Below, in pieces: positions 17,499 through 26,282 of a stretch of DNA of 64,000 nt. Within the stretch, counting starts at the first letter, position 1, and each line of letters begins with the position of its first letter. This DNA comes from Nonomuraea helvata (GTDB taxonomy: Bacteria > Actinomycetota > Actinomycetes > Streptosporangiales > Streptosporangiaceae). The stretch covers positions 2,542,001 through 2,606,000 of the forward strand of contig NZ_BAAAXV010000001.1 of the NCBI RefSeq assembly GCF_039535785.1, given 5' to 3'. The notes below the pieces were generated by a model. That model made no database searches. It was not told the DNA's origin and saw only the letters and a list, made by a program, of their open reading frames with translations. Position numbers and translations under genes: made by a program.

Positions 17499-17950
17499 CC
17501 GCCTTCGGCGAGGTTTCCCAGGATCCGCTGGAGCATGTCCGTGACCTGGGCGACCTCCTCCGGCGAGAACCCCGCGAAGACCTGGTGACTGATCCTCCCG
17601 AAGATCGGCGGCAGGCCGGGCACCAGCGCCCGACCCTCGTCCGTCAGCTCGATGACGATCGAGCGCCGGTCCTCGGGATGCCGGACCCGCCGCAGCAGCC
17701 CCTTGGCCTCCAGCCGGTCGAGCAGCCTGGTCATCCCGGCCGTGTCCGTGCCGAGCCGGCTCTTCAGCAGGCTGGGCGTGCTGTCACCGCGCGAGGCGTG
17801 CAACAGCAGCGCGGCCTGCTGCGCCGTGAGGCCGAGGGGGGCGAGGCGCCGCTCGGTCTCGGTGTTCAGCTCCCTGCCCACCTGCACGAGCAGCGACCCT
17901 CCCCCCAGGACCAGCTCGAACGTGGACTGCGCCGCACGGTTCTCGTTCAT
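17495..17950 (-). CDS. MarR-family transcriptional regulator
   Basis: A 151-residue winged-helix regulator. The recognition region is LLKSRLGTDTAGMTRLLDRLEAKGLLRR, followed by the wing HPEDRRSIVIELTDEGRAL, the MarR signature. The start at 17950 (MNENRAAQSTF) gives the family's usual length. It is divergent from an FAD monooxygenase across 54 bases containing a perfect dyad GCTGTC-AC-GACAGC. MarR proteins next to flavoprotein monooxygenases typically respond to aromatic ligands, so control of that gene is likely. Confidence 0.9.
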   Translation of the reverse strand: MNENRAAQSTFELVLGGGSLLVQVGRELNTETERRLAPLGLTAQQAALLLHASRGDSTPSLLKSRLGTDTAGMTRLLDRLEAKGLLRRVRHPEDRRSIVIELTDEGRALVPGLPPIFGRISHQVFAGFSPEEVAQVTDMLQRILGNLAEGG

Positions 17951-17978
17951 CTCCGCAGAATATCCTGTGTAGACATTT

Positions 17979-17992
17979 GCTGTCACGACAGC
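17979..17992. promoter_or_regulatory. MarR operator candidate
   Basis: GCTGTC-AC-GACAGC is a perfect 14-bp dyad 13 bases before the monooxygenase ATG (18005) and 29 bases from the marR start. Outer halves TGTAG (17968-17972) and CTACA (17992-17996) extend the symmetry loosely. Confidence 0.5.
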
Positions 17993-18004
17993 TACAGTCG
18001 CGAC

Positions 18005-19180
18005 ATGACCGACCATCACCTCTTGATCGTGGGAGGCGGAATCGCCGGATCGTGCCTTGCCCAGGGCCTGCGACGGGCAGGCCTCGGCGTCACCCTCTTC
18101 GAACGCGACCCCTCGGCCGCCCACCGCCCCCAGGGGTACCGCATCAGCCTCAAGGAGACCGGCGCACGGGCCCTGCGGGCCTGCCTGCCGGACGGCCTGT
18201 TCGACCTGGCCGTGGCGACGTCCATCCGCCCGGCCACTCGCATGATCTTCATGGAGACCGACCTGCGGCCCAAGTTCGCCAAGGACATCCCGGAGACACG
18301 GCCCGGCGTGGACGGCTTCGGCGTCAACCGGCTCACGCTCCGCGAGATCCTCATCTCTGGGTTGTCGGATTCCGTCCGTTTCGGCATGGACTTCCAGCGG
18401 TACGAGCGGCTCGGCGACGGCCGCGTACGCGCTCACTTCGCGGGCGGCCGGAGCGTGGACGGCGATCTGCTCGTGGGGGCGGAGGGCGTAGGCTCGCGGG
18501 TGCGGGCGCAGCTCCTGCCCGATGCCGTGGTGGACGAGCTCGACTGGGCCCTGTACGGCAGGACGTGGATCACCCCCGACCTGCTGGCCGCCACGCCGCC
18601 GGAGCTGGTCGACTCGTTCAACCGGGTCATCGCCCCCGACGGCGGCGCGATCGCCATCGCCACCTGTCGCCCGCTCACTCCCGTCCCCGAGGCCGTGGCC
18701 CGCCATGCCCCCGGCACACGGCTGACGGACATCCCCGGTTACTTCTCGTGGACGCTGAGCGCCCCCGGCCCGCGCCCCGACGGCGTGCCCCCGGCCGCCC
18801 TGCACCGGCTGGCCATGGACACGGTGCGCGGCTGGCACGAGGGCGTGCGGCGCATCGTGCACGAGGCGTCGCCGGAGGAGACGTTCGTCCTGCGGACCCA
18901 TTCGGCGCGGCGCGTGGAACCGTGGGACGACCCTGCGATCACACTGGTAGGAGACGCGGTGCACAGCATGAGCCCAGGGCGGGGCGAGGGCGCCAACGTG
19001 GGGCTCCGGGACGCCCGGGTGCTGAGCGACCTGCTCGGGGCGGCGGCGGCCAAGGGGCACCCGCTCGCGACCGCCAAGGCCTCGTACGAACGCCGCATGC
19101 TCGACTACGCCTTCACCGCCGTCGACGCCTCCCGCCACCACCCCTTCGCCCCCTTCCAACCCCGCACCCCGGCCGGCTGA
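18005..19180 (+). CDS. FAD-dependent monooxygenase
   Basis: A 391-residue group A flavoprotein hydroxylase. The N-terminal FAD motif is LLIVGGGIAGSCLAQGLRRAG, followed by the acidic strand end LFERD. The mid-protein DG-type motif region is LLVGAEGVGSRVR, and the C-terminal FAD/GD motif is ITLVGDAVHSMSPGRGEGANVGL. Such enzymes hydroxylate aromatics or modify tetracycline- and anthracycline-like molecules using NAD(P)H and O2. The substrate is not evident. It is divergent from the MarR gene with a perfect dyad between. Confidence 0.9.
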   Translation: MTDHHLLIVGGGIAGSCLAQGLRRAGLGVTLFERDPSAAHRPQGYRISLKETGARALRACLPDGLFDLAVATSIRPATRMIFMETDLRPKFAKDIPETRPGVDGFGVNRLTLREILISGLSDSVRFGMDFQRYERLGDGRVRAHFAGGRSVDGDLLVGAEGVGSRVRAQLLPDAVVDELDWALYGRTWITPDLLAATPPELVDSFNRVIAPDGGAIAIATCRPLTPVPEAVARHAPGTRLTDIPGYFSWTLSAPGPRPDGVPPAALHRLAMDTVRGWHEGVRRIVHEASPEETFVLRTHSARRVEPWDDPAITLVGDAVHSMSPGRGEGANVGLRDARVLSDLLGAAAAKGHPLATAKASYERRMLDYAFTAVDASRHHPFAPFQPRTPAG

Positions 19181-19285
19181 CCCACCCGTCGTTGCGCCGC
19201 CCCGGACGCCTGTAAGGGGAGATGAGCGGAGGGGGCGTGGTGGGGTGGGGGAACAGGGGGTGCGCGTGGGCGATAGCCTCATCCT

Positions 19286-20095
19286 GTGCTGGAAACGATC
19301 GCAGCCACCCGTTATGTGACCCCCTTGCGGGAGGGCGGGTCGCTGCCGGGCGTCGTCGAGGCCGACGACCTGGGCACCTACGTGGTGAAGTTCCGTGAGG
19401 CGGGTCAGGGCCGGCGGGTGCTGGTCGCCGAGATCATCGCCGCCGAGCTGGGCCGCCGGCTGGGGCTCAGAATTCCCGATCTCAAGCTCATCGACCTGGA
19501 CCCGCAGCTGGCCATCAGGGAGCCGGACGAGGAGGTGCAGGACCTGCTCAAGGCCAGCACCGGGCTCAACCTGGCGGTCGACTTCCTGCCCGGCGCGCTC
19601 GGGTTCGAGCCGTTGGCCTGGGTGGCGGATCCGGTGTTCGCGGCGAGGGTGGTGTGGTTCGACGGTCTCATCCACAACATCGACCGCAGCTGGCGCAACC
19701 CCAACCTGCTGGTCTGGCACCGCGACACCTGGCTGATCGACCACGGGGCGGCGCTCTGGTTCCATTACAACTGGAAGACGGCCAACCCTGAGCGGGTGTT
19801 CAACGCGGGTGACCACGTGCTCGCGCCGTACGCCGGTGACGTGCGGGCGGCGGGCGCCGAGCTGGCCGGTAAGATCGACCGGGAGCTGCTGGAGACCGTG
19901 ACGGCGCTGGTGCCCGACGAGTGGCTGGACGGCGAGCCGGGGTTCGACGGGCCGGGAGCCGTGCGGGAGGCGTACGTCGACCATCTGCTGCGGCGGGCGC
20001 ACGGCCCGCACGAGTGGCTCGTGCGGTCCGAGGCGAAGGCTCAGCCGGCAGGGCCGGGAACCGTGGGCGAGTTCTGGCGGGGAGGCGACCGGTGA
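19286..20095 (+). CDS. HipA-like kinase-fold protein
   Basis: A 269-residue protein of the HipA-like kinase group. A short N-lobe has the ATP-lysine strand TYVVKFREAGQGRRVLVAEIIAAEL. The catalytic region is WFDGLIHNIDRSWRNPNLLVWH, where D of NIDR and N of NPN fit the HipA catalytic D...N pair. The metal-binding strand is TWLIDHGAALWF. It is half the length of HipA toxins and lacks the HipA N-terminal domain. It overlaps a DUF3037 gene by GTGA, a recurring pairing in bacteria whose role is not known to me. GTG start at 19286. Confidence 0.75.
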   Translation: MLETIAATRYVTPLREGGSLPGVVEADDLGTYVVKFREAGQGRRVLVAEIIAAELGRRLGLRIPDLKLIDLDPQLAIREPDEEVQDLLKASTGLNLAVDFLPGALGFEPLAWVADPVFAARVVWFDGLIHNIDRSWRNPNLLVWHRDTWLIDHGAALWFHYNWKTANPERVFNAGDHVLAPYAGDVRAAGAELAGKIDRELLETVTALVPDEWLDGEPGFDGPGAVREAYVDHLLRRAHGPHEWLVRSEAKAQPAGPGTVGEFWRGGDR

Positions 20096-20469
20096 CCAGG
20101 GACGTCTACGAGTACGCGGTGATCCGCGTGATCCCCAAGGTGGAGCGCGGCGAGCTGATCAACGCCGGCGTCCTGCTCTACTGCCAGCCGCGCGACTACC
20201 TGTGCGCCCGGGTCCAGCTCGACCCGGGCCGCCTGCGCGCCCTCGACCCGGGCGTCGACATCGACGGGGTACGCCGGGCGCTCAGCGCGTACGAGCTGGC
20301 CTGCGGCGACAAGCCGGGACCGCTGGCCGAGGAGTCGCTCGGCGGCAGGTTCCGCTGGCTGACGGCTCCCCGCAGCACGATCGTCCAGGCCGGGCCCGTA
20401 CACGCGGGCCTCACCGCCGACCCGGACACCGAGCTGAACAGGCTGTTCGACAAACTCGTACGGGTCTAG
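20092..20469 (+). CDS. DUF3037 domain protein
   Basis: A 125-residue protein recognisable as DUF3037 by YEYAVIRVIPKVERGELINAG, then LLYCQPRDYLCARV and the ending ELNRLFDKLVRV. The GTG start at 20092 overlaps the stop of the HipA-like gene (GTGA), so both are translated together and the proteins probably work as a pair. There is no catalytic motif I recognise. A partner or antidote role for the kinase-like protein is a guess from gene order. Confidence 0.78.
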   Translation: MTRDVYEYAVIRVIPKVERGELINAGVLLYCQPRDYLCARVQLDPGRLRALDPGVDIDGVRRALSAYELACGDKPGPLAEESLGGRFRWLTAPRSTIVQAGPVHAGLTADPDTELNRLFDKLVRV

Positions 20470-20616
20470 CCGGCCGAGCGGTAGCCGCTGCTCAGCCGTG
20501 AGCCGCTGCGGGAGCGGCTGCATCAATCACCGGCCGTGCGGCTGGGTTCAGGTCATGGTGGGGTGGGCTCTACCAACCCCACCATGACCATCGCGCCCCG
20601 GAGGACGACTCGAGGC

Positions 20617-22512
20617 CTACTTGTTGACGTGCCGATAGAGGAACACGGCCGAGCTCTTCAACTGAGCCGTGGTCGCCTTGCCGATCCGGCGCTTCTCAGC
20701 GGTCTCGATCGCCTGCTTCAGCGTGGTGTCGCCGTACACCTTGGCCGAGGAGTTGTACACGCCGTGCGCGTAGTTCAGCCACGCGGCCAGCAACTCCCTG
20801 TCGAGCAGCGCCTTGGCGATCTTCGACTTGGTGGTGAGCACCTTGTACGCCCTGGCGAGAGTGCCAGCCTTGCTCAGCTCGGGAAAGACCTTGCTGCCGT
20901 TCTGCACGATGGACAGGTAGCAGACGAGGGTCTGGTCCGACAGCGCGCCCTTGTTCTTCAGCATCTCCGTGGCCCACTGCTTGGAGCTCAGCGGCTTCGT
21001 CCCCTTGCCGCGCACACAGCTGTCCACCACGGGCTCGGTGTTCGGGTCGAAAATGATCGAGTCCGGCTCTGGCTGAGAGGTGGGCGGCGTCGACGTGCTG
21101 GTCGGCGACGGAGTGCTGGTGGGGGCGGCGGTCGGCGTGGCCGTCGGGGTGGCGGTCGGGGTTGGGGTCGGGGTCGGGGTCGGCTTGGGGGGCAGAGCCT
21201 TGAAAAGGTCAATCCGCTTGGTCGTGACCCCGCCGTAAGTGATCGGCTTGCCTGTGTCCTGAAGCCGCTTGAGGAGCTGGGCGACGGTCGCGTTCGGCAT
21301 AGCCTGCCTGAGCACGGCAAACGCTCCTGTCACGTGCGGGGCGGACATCGAGGTGCCGGTGGCGGTGCCGTACACGTTGCCCGGCAAGGACGACTCGATC
21401 TGGACACCGGGTGCGAACAGGTCGAGCAGCGGTCCACGGTCGGTGAAACGGGCGGGGGCGTCCTCATCGTCCGTCGCGCCCACCGTGACAGCCGAGGAGA
21501 TGCAGGCAGGCGCCCCCACGCCGTTCGGATTGCCGGCGTTTCCCGCGGAGAACACCGAAGCGACGCCCTTGGTGGCCAGTGCATCGATGGCCGGCTTGAA
21601 GAAGCGGCCGATGGCCTCGGTGTCGCACGCCGTCGAGTACCTGCCGGCGCCGAGGCTCATGTTGGCCGCGACGACGCCGGGCTGGTCGGCGATGTACCGC
21701 AAGGCGTTCCTGATCGAGGAGTAGTACGCCCGGGCGCAGGGAGCGGGCCGGCCGCCGCACCGCCTGGCGTCGTCGACGCGGCTGAAGACCTGAACGGCGA
21801 AGATCTTGGCCTCGGGAGCAACGCCGTCGGCAGGTGCGCCCGTCGTCTTCCTCCCGGCCGCGATACCTGTCACGTGAGTTCCGTGATCGCAGATGGACTT
21901 GTCGCCATTGCGGCAGCGCGGGTTCCTGGCATCCGCCGAGCCCTTGCCGAACTGGGTCTTCTGCCCGTTCGGGCAGAGCGAGGTCGTGGAGTCCGCGGCG
22001 TTGATCTCCGAGAAGCATGCCTCACCGGCGATGCGATCGGCGTAGAAGGGGTGGCTGGTGTCCACGCCGGTGTCCAGGATCGCGACCGTCTCGCCCTTGC
22101 CGGTGAAGCCGCCTGCATGCGCCTGATCCGCACCAATGATCTTGATGCTGGACAGGAGGGTGGGCTCGAAGGAGCCGTCCTCCAGAACCAGCTTGACTCT
22201 GTCATCGGACCGCAGTGATTCGAGACCTTGCCGATCGATCGTCGCGACGAAGTTGTCGCTCGATCCCGGCGGTGACTCGATGCTGGACTTCAGCGAGGAG
22301 CGGTCCGTCTTTCTGGCCACCGCTGGGGCGTCGCTTGCATGGTCCACCTCGACGATGACACGCACCGCCTTCCCGTGGTTCACCTGCTCGGTGACCGCGG
22401 GATCCACCGCCGGCGCGGGAGCTGGTGTGGCTGCTTGAGCCGGTGCTGCGACTAAGGCGGTGACTGTAACAGCGAGCACAGCGGTGCTCACCAGAAGAGA
22501 CCGTAGTCTCAC
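20617..22512 (-). CDS. secreted subtilisin-like serine protease (S8) with C-terminal domain
   Basis: A 631-residue exported protease. The GTG at 22512 directly follows the ribosome binding site ggaggaaga, so it is preferred over a TTG seven codons upstream. Signal peptide about 1-28, ending APAQAA. An I9-type propeptide (VIVEVDHASDAP...) covers about 45-115. Catalytic triad: Asp in AILDTGVDTSHPF, His in DHGTHVTGIAAG, Ser in GTSMSAPHVTG. An extra cysteine-rich insertion (EACFSEI...SLCPNG...PRCRNGDKSICDHG) precedes the His. A Thr/Pro/Ala-rich linker of about 40 residues leads to a C-terminal domain of about 130 residues (VDSCVRGKG...) that I do not recognise. Confidence 0.92.
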   Translation of the reverse strand: MRLRSLLVSTAVLAVTVTALVAAPAQAATPAPAPAVDPAVTEQVNHGKAVRVIVEVDHASDAPAVARKTDRSSLKSSIESPPGSSDNFVATIDRQGLESLRSDDRVKLVLEDGSFEPTLLSSIKIIGADQAHAGGFTGKGETVAILDTGVDTSHPFYADRIAGEACFSEINAADSTTSLCPNGQKTQFGKGSADARNPRCRNGDKSICDHGTHVTGIAAGRKTTGAPADGVAPEAKIFAVQVFSRVDDARRCGGRPAPCARAYYSSIRNALRYIADQPGVVAANMSLGAGRYSTACDTEAIGRFFKPAIDALATKGVASVFSAGNAGNPNGVGAPACISSAVTVGATDDEDAPARFTDRGPLLDLFAPGVQIESSLPGNVYGTATGTSMSAPHVTGAFAVLRQAMPNATVAQLLKRLQDTGKPITYGGVTTKRIDLFKALPPKPTPTPTPTPTATPTATPTAAPTSTPSPTSTSTPPTSQPEPDSIIFDPNTEPVVDSCVRGKGTKPLSSKQWATEMLKNKGALSDQTLVCYLSIVQNGSKVFPELSKAGTLARAYKVLTTKSKIAKALLDRELLAAWLNYAHGVYNSSAKVYGDTTLKQAIETAEKRRIGKATTAQLKSSAVFLYRHVNK

Positions 22513-22533
22513 TCTTCCTCCGGGAATTGGCAA

Positions 22534-23104
22534 GTAGAGAGAACGCCGCGGCCTCAGGCGAGGAGAAGATCCCCTGTTGCTCGTCGCACGACGAATCCCC
22601 CATAAGTGGATCTATAGGGCTTGAGTGCACTTAAGGTGCATAAGGTGATATCGGCGTCGATATCGACCGCTATTCGAGGATCCCGACTTCGCGCACGCCA
22701 GCGAAGCGTATTGGCCGCGTGGTCTCACACCACCGCACCTTCCGCATCACCCCGGAACCACTCTGCCCGTCCATCGAGCCGAGCGACCTGGCGGCGAAGC
22801 CTCGCGAGCAGACCGCCCCGACCATGGACGTCTTGGTGCACGCGGCGCGGTCGAGGCCGGCGGCAGGCCGACCGGGGGGACGTCCTCTCGGTCCTGCGCC
22901 GCGCACTGCCCCCATCGTCGTTCGCACCCGTCCCCATCGACCTACGTCATGAACATGACGAGAGATCCCGGCCTGTCCTCGATGAGGGTCGATCATGTTC
23001 GTGATCTCGCGCGTGAACTGGGGTCAGCCGTGGGGACGGAACTCGAAGATTCCGGGGTTACGCCGCCCCAAGATGTCTGAGGCGGCGTTCGCCCGCCCTG
23101 GAAC
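22534..23104. other. intergenic region upstream of the subtilase
   Basis: About 570 bases without a convincing conserved gene. It holds two dyads: TGCAC-ttaag-GTGCA (22626-22640) and GATATCG-gcgt-CGATATC (22647-22664). These sit 114-152 bases upstream of the subtilase start and may be regulatory. One short open frame, ATG 22949 to TGA 23080 (43 codons, VDHVRDLARELGSAVGTELE), has a plausible amphipathic composition but no ribosome binding site. I do not call it a gene. Confidence 0.4.
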
Positions 23105-23326
23105 TCAGTGGGCCAGGGCGTAGCGCTTGGGGTTGCTGATCGTGGTGCAGTAGTAACCGCTGGGCGCCAGCTTGAGATCGATCTGGCACTTCTGGTAACC
23201 CGCCGAGGTGTACGGGTACGTCTTTACGACCGTCTGTGCGGATGCCGTGCCGGCGCCGAGGGCGAGGCCGACGGCGGCCATCGCGACGACGACGGACAGC
23301 CCCTTGGACATACTGCGGAACATCAA
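23105..23326 (-). CDS. small secreted two-cysteine protein
   Basis: A 73-residue protein. A clear signal peptide (MSKGLSVVVAMAAVGLALGA, cleavage after ASA near residue 30) leaves a mature peptide of about 43 residues. The mature peptide has two cysteines (YQKCQIDL and GYYCTTI) that could form one disulfide. The start could be ATG 23326 or the ATG five codons later (MSKGLS). The tyrosine-rich mature part (YPYTSAGYQKC) resembles small exported actinobacterial proteins of unknown role. It stands alone between exported-protein genes. Confidence 0.65.
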   Translation of the reverse strand: MMFRSMSKGLSVVVAMAAVGLALGAGTASAQTVVKTYPYTSAGYQKCQIDLKLAPSGYYCTTISNPKRYALAH

Positions 23327-23574
23327 AACTCCTGACTTCTCGGCTCAGAGTGACGTCCCTAAGATACACAATTATGGAGCATACGCTCTGTTATTTCTTT
23401 GGTGAGCGCTTGCTCTCCGGCTGCAGCACCGTCTTCTGCCTCACCAGGCGGCGAGCCGCTGCCGTTCGACAGCGCGTTGCGGGAGCTTGGCATCTGCGCA
23501 CCTCAGAGCTGCCAGGAAGGACGTCGGCGGTCGCGACAGGTGTGGTGCGACGATCGCGTACGGCGTACGACGAG

Positions 23575-24420
23575 CTAGAACAGGACCGACATGAACGTGT
23601 CGACCTCCTGGAAGCCCACCTTGCGGTAGACGGCCCTGGCCGAATGGTTGAAGTCGTTGACGTACAGCGTGACCACGGGAGCGAAGAGACTCAGCGCGGC
23701 CTCCACCACGGCGGCCATGCCCGCCACGGCGTGGCCCCTCCCCCGCAGCTCCGGCGCGACCCAGACGCCCTGGATCTGGCAGGCCTGCGGCGTGACGGCC
23801 CCGATCTCCGCCTTGAAGACCACCCGCCCCTCGTCGATGCGGGCGTAGGACCGGCCGATCCTGATCAGCTCGGCCACGCGGGTGCGGTAGAGGGCGCCGC
23901 CGTCGCCGAGGTTGGGCGAGACGCCGACTTCCTCGGTGAACATGGCCACGCAGGCAGGCAGCACGAGCTCGAACTCGTCCGGCCGCACCCGGCGCACCAG
24001 GGGATCGGGGGGCACCGACGGCTTGCGCGAGGTGGCCATGACCGGCTGCGCCCACCGGATCGCCCGGGCCCGGCCCCAGTGCGGCTCGAGGCGCTCCCAC
24101 AGCAGGGAGACGGCGTCGACCGGGCCCACGATGGAGGAGCAGCGGCGCCCCTGCTTGCGGGCGCGGTCGGCGAACGCGTGCACGGCCTCGGGACCGGCGT
24201 TGACCGGCACCAAGTTGGCACCGGCGTAACAGAGTGACACAAGTCCACCGCGCGGCCCGAAGCCCCACATCTGCCCGCCCAGCCTCGCCGGATTGAGTCC
24301 GACGGCCCGCACTCGGGAGGAGACGAAGACGTTCGCGACCGGGTCGGTGTCCAGCAGGGCGAGAACCTCGTCCCGGTCGCTGTCGTCGAGCACGCGCGAC
24401 GCCGATGTACGCAGCATCAC
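23575..24420 (-). CDS. GNAT acetyltransferase with N-terminal DUF4081 domain
   Basis: A 281-residue protein. The N-terminal half (LLDTDPVANVFVSSRV, then SIVGPVDAVSLLWERLE) matches DUF4081. The C-terminal half is a GNAT fold with the acetyl-CoA loop VAPELRGRGHAVAGM and the end LYVNDFNHSARAVYRKVGF. Homologues (Rv2867c in Mycobacterium) sit downstream of ispG, and here it lies downstream of ispG with one peptidase gene between. Acceptor substrate unknown. Confidence 0.88.
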   Translation of the reverse strand: MMLRTSASRVLDDSDRDEVLALLDTDPVANVFVSSRVRAVGLNPARLGGQMWGFGPRGGLVSLCYAGANLVPVNAGPEAVHAFADRARKQGRRCSSIVGPVDAVSLLWERLEPHWGRARAIRWAQPVMATSRKPSVPPDPLVRRVRPDEFELVLPACVAMFTEEVGVSPNLGDGGALYRTRVAELIRIGRSYARIDEGRVVFKAEIGAVTPQACQIQGVWVAPELRGRGHAVAGMAAVVEAALSLFAPVVTLYVNDFNHSARAVYRKVGFQEVDTFMSVLF

Positions 24421-24489
24421 ATGGTCAGACTACGCGAAGGGTTACCGATTAGCTCATTGGGCAATGCCGACGGTAATCCATTCTTGACG

Positions 24490-26073
24490 TCATATCCCCT
24501 GAAGCAGCCCGAGGAGTCCGAGCAGGCCGCCCGAGGGGTTCTCGGCCGCCATGTGCTGGGACGCCTTCGGCTCGGGCAGCGCGGGGCACTCCACGTCCCG
24601 CCGCGGCAGCGTGCCGTCCCTCAGGTACGCCGCGAGGCGGGCGTCCACGCAGGTGTTGCCGGCCAGCGAGACGCCGTGGTTGCCGCCGCCCTCGACCACC
24701 ATGGTCGCGTGGTCGAAGTGCCTGCGCATCTCCAGTGCCCCCTTGTACGGCGTCGCTGCGTCGTCACGGGACTGGATCATGAGGATCGGCGGCAGCTTCC
24801 GCGACCCCTTCACCTCGACCGGCGTGCCGCCCGGGGCCGACCAGTAGAGGCAGGGGGCGTTGAACCAGGCGTTCGGCCAGGTCATGAAAGGCGCCTGGCG
24901 GTGCATCCGCGTCATGTCGGCCTTCCACGTGGCCCACTCGCGCGGCCACTTGGCGTCGGTGCACTGAACGCCCAGGTAGATGGCGTAGCCGTTCTCGGCC
25001 TTCTCGTCGTCCTTGCCGTACTTCTCGTAGAGGCCGAGCAGCCCACCGACGTCGCCCTGCCGTACGTACGAGGACCAGGCCTGGGCGAACTGGGGCCACA
25101 CCCGGTCGCTGTACCCGGCGGTCGTGAAGATGTCGTCGAGCTCGCTCGGTCCGACGATGCCGCCCGCCGGGCGGGCGTGCAGCCGGTCGCGCATCGCGTA
25201 GTAGGCGAACGACGTCTGCTTGGCGGTGGCGCCCAGCTTGTAGACGGAGTTGTGCCTGGCGGTCCAGGCGAGGAACTGGCGGTGGCGGTGCTCGAAGGCG
25301 CTGTCCTGCCGGAGGTTCGACTCGTACCAGACCAGCGTGGGGTCGATCGTGCTGTCCATGACGAGCCGCTTGACCCTGGACGGGAAGAGCGTGGCGTAGA
25401 CGGCGCCCAGGTAGGTGCCGTACGAGTAGCCGAGGTAGCTGATCTTCTCCTCGCCGAGCGCGGCGCGGATGGAGTCCATGTCCCTGGCGGAGTTCTCGGT
25501 GGTGAGGTACGGCAGCAACCAGGCCCAGTGGTCGCCGCACCGGTTCGCGTAGTCGGCCGCCCTCGAGAGCAGCACCCGCTCCTCCACCTCCCCGTGCGGC
25601 ACCGCGTCCGGCCGGGGAGCCTTGAAGTAGCTCTCCGGGTCCACGCAGTGCACGGCCGGCTCGCTGCCGCCGACGCCGCGCGGGTCGAACCCGACGATGT
25701 CGTACCGCGCGCTCACGTCCTGCGGCAGCGCCGCGGCCACGAACTCGGTCAGTTCGCGCCCGGACGCCCCCGGCCCGCCGGGGTTCACCAGGAGCGTGCC
25801 CAGGTGGTTGGCGTCCCTGGACACCTTGGCCCTGATCCGGTTGATGGCCAGCGTGATCGCCTGCCCCATGGGCTCGCGATAGTCGAGCGGCACGCGTACG
25901 GTGGCGCACTCGAGCTCGGCCGGCGTGGCCCGCTCCGGCTCGCTGGGGCAAGGCGCCCACGCCACGTTGCCCGGCATCCCTGTCGCACCACTGGCCAGCG
26001 CCGTCCCGTCCGCGCTCACGATCCCGCCGACGAGCAGCGCGACACTGGCCACAACCCCCATGACCCGCTTCAC
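24490..26073 (-). CDS. secreted alpha/beta hydrolase, TAP-like (tripeptidyl aminopeptidase type)
   Basis: A 527-residue exported hydrolase. Signal peptide about 1-28 (MKRVMGVVASVALLVGGIVS). The alpha/beta hydrolase fold has oxyanion strand LLVNPGGPGASG, the nucleophile elbow GYSYGTYLG (Ser about 215) and IVGFDPRGVGGSEP. The C-terminal TAP-like domain carries the acid QSRDDAATP and the base GGGNHGVSL. Relatives cleave N-terminal tripeptides or act as esterases outside the cell. It sits between ispG and the GNAT gene, where other actinobacteria have no such gene. Confidence 0.9.
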   Translation of the reverse strand: MKRVMGVVASVALLVGGIVSADGTALASGATGMPGNVAWAPCPSEPERATPAELECATVRVPLDYREPMGQAITLAINRIRAKVSRDANHLGTLLVNPGGPGASGRELTEFVAAALPQDVSARYDIVGFDPRGVGGSEPAVHCVDPESYFKAPRPDAVPHGEVEERVLLSRAADYANRCGDHWAWLLPYLTTENSARDMDSIRAALGEEKISYLGYSYGTYLGAVYATLFPSRVKRLVMDSTIDPTLVWYESNLRQDSAFEHRHRQFLAWTARHNSVYKLGATAKQTSFAYYAMRDRLHARPAGGIVGPSELDDIFTTAGYSDRVWPQFAQAWSSYVRQGDVGGLLGLYEKYGKDDEKAENGYAIYLGVQCTDAKWPREWATWKADMTRMHRQAPFMTWPNAWFNAPCLYWSAPGGTPVEVKGSRKLPPILMIQSRDDAATPYKGALEMRRHFDHATMVVEGGGNHGVSLAGNTCVDARLAAYLRDGTLPRRDVECPALPEPKASQHMAAENPSGGLLGLLGLLQGI

Positions 26074-26282
26074 CCGGGCCCCCTTCCCCCGTCTGCACAG
26101 GCCTGCGATGCTCCCGTGCGCGACCGGGTCATGACGCTGGGTATGGGGAAAGGCTTGCCAATTTGTAATGGCTTGATTGCACCCCGTAATGCCCTACTTG
26201 ATCACAAGGAGTGCCTGGGATGAAGGGGGCAGGGGCGCGCGGGCTCGAGCCGCCGCGCCCCCCGGGAGAACCGGAGCAGGGG

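Noticed and set aside
21060..21190. GT-rich simple repeat, thought at first to be a repeat array.
   Set aside because: It encodes the Thr/Pro-rich linker of the subtilase on the minus strand.
22949..23080. 43-codon frame (VDHVRDLARELGSAV...) between the subtilase and the small secreted protein.
   Set aside because: No ribosome binding site, no recognised homology and unremarkable codon use; not called as a gene.
24421..24490. The segment GATTAGCTCATTGGGCA looked like part of a tRNA D-arm.
   Set aside because: No acceptor stem, anticodon arm or T-arm can be built around it.
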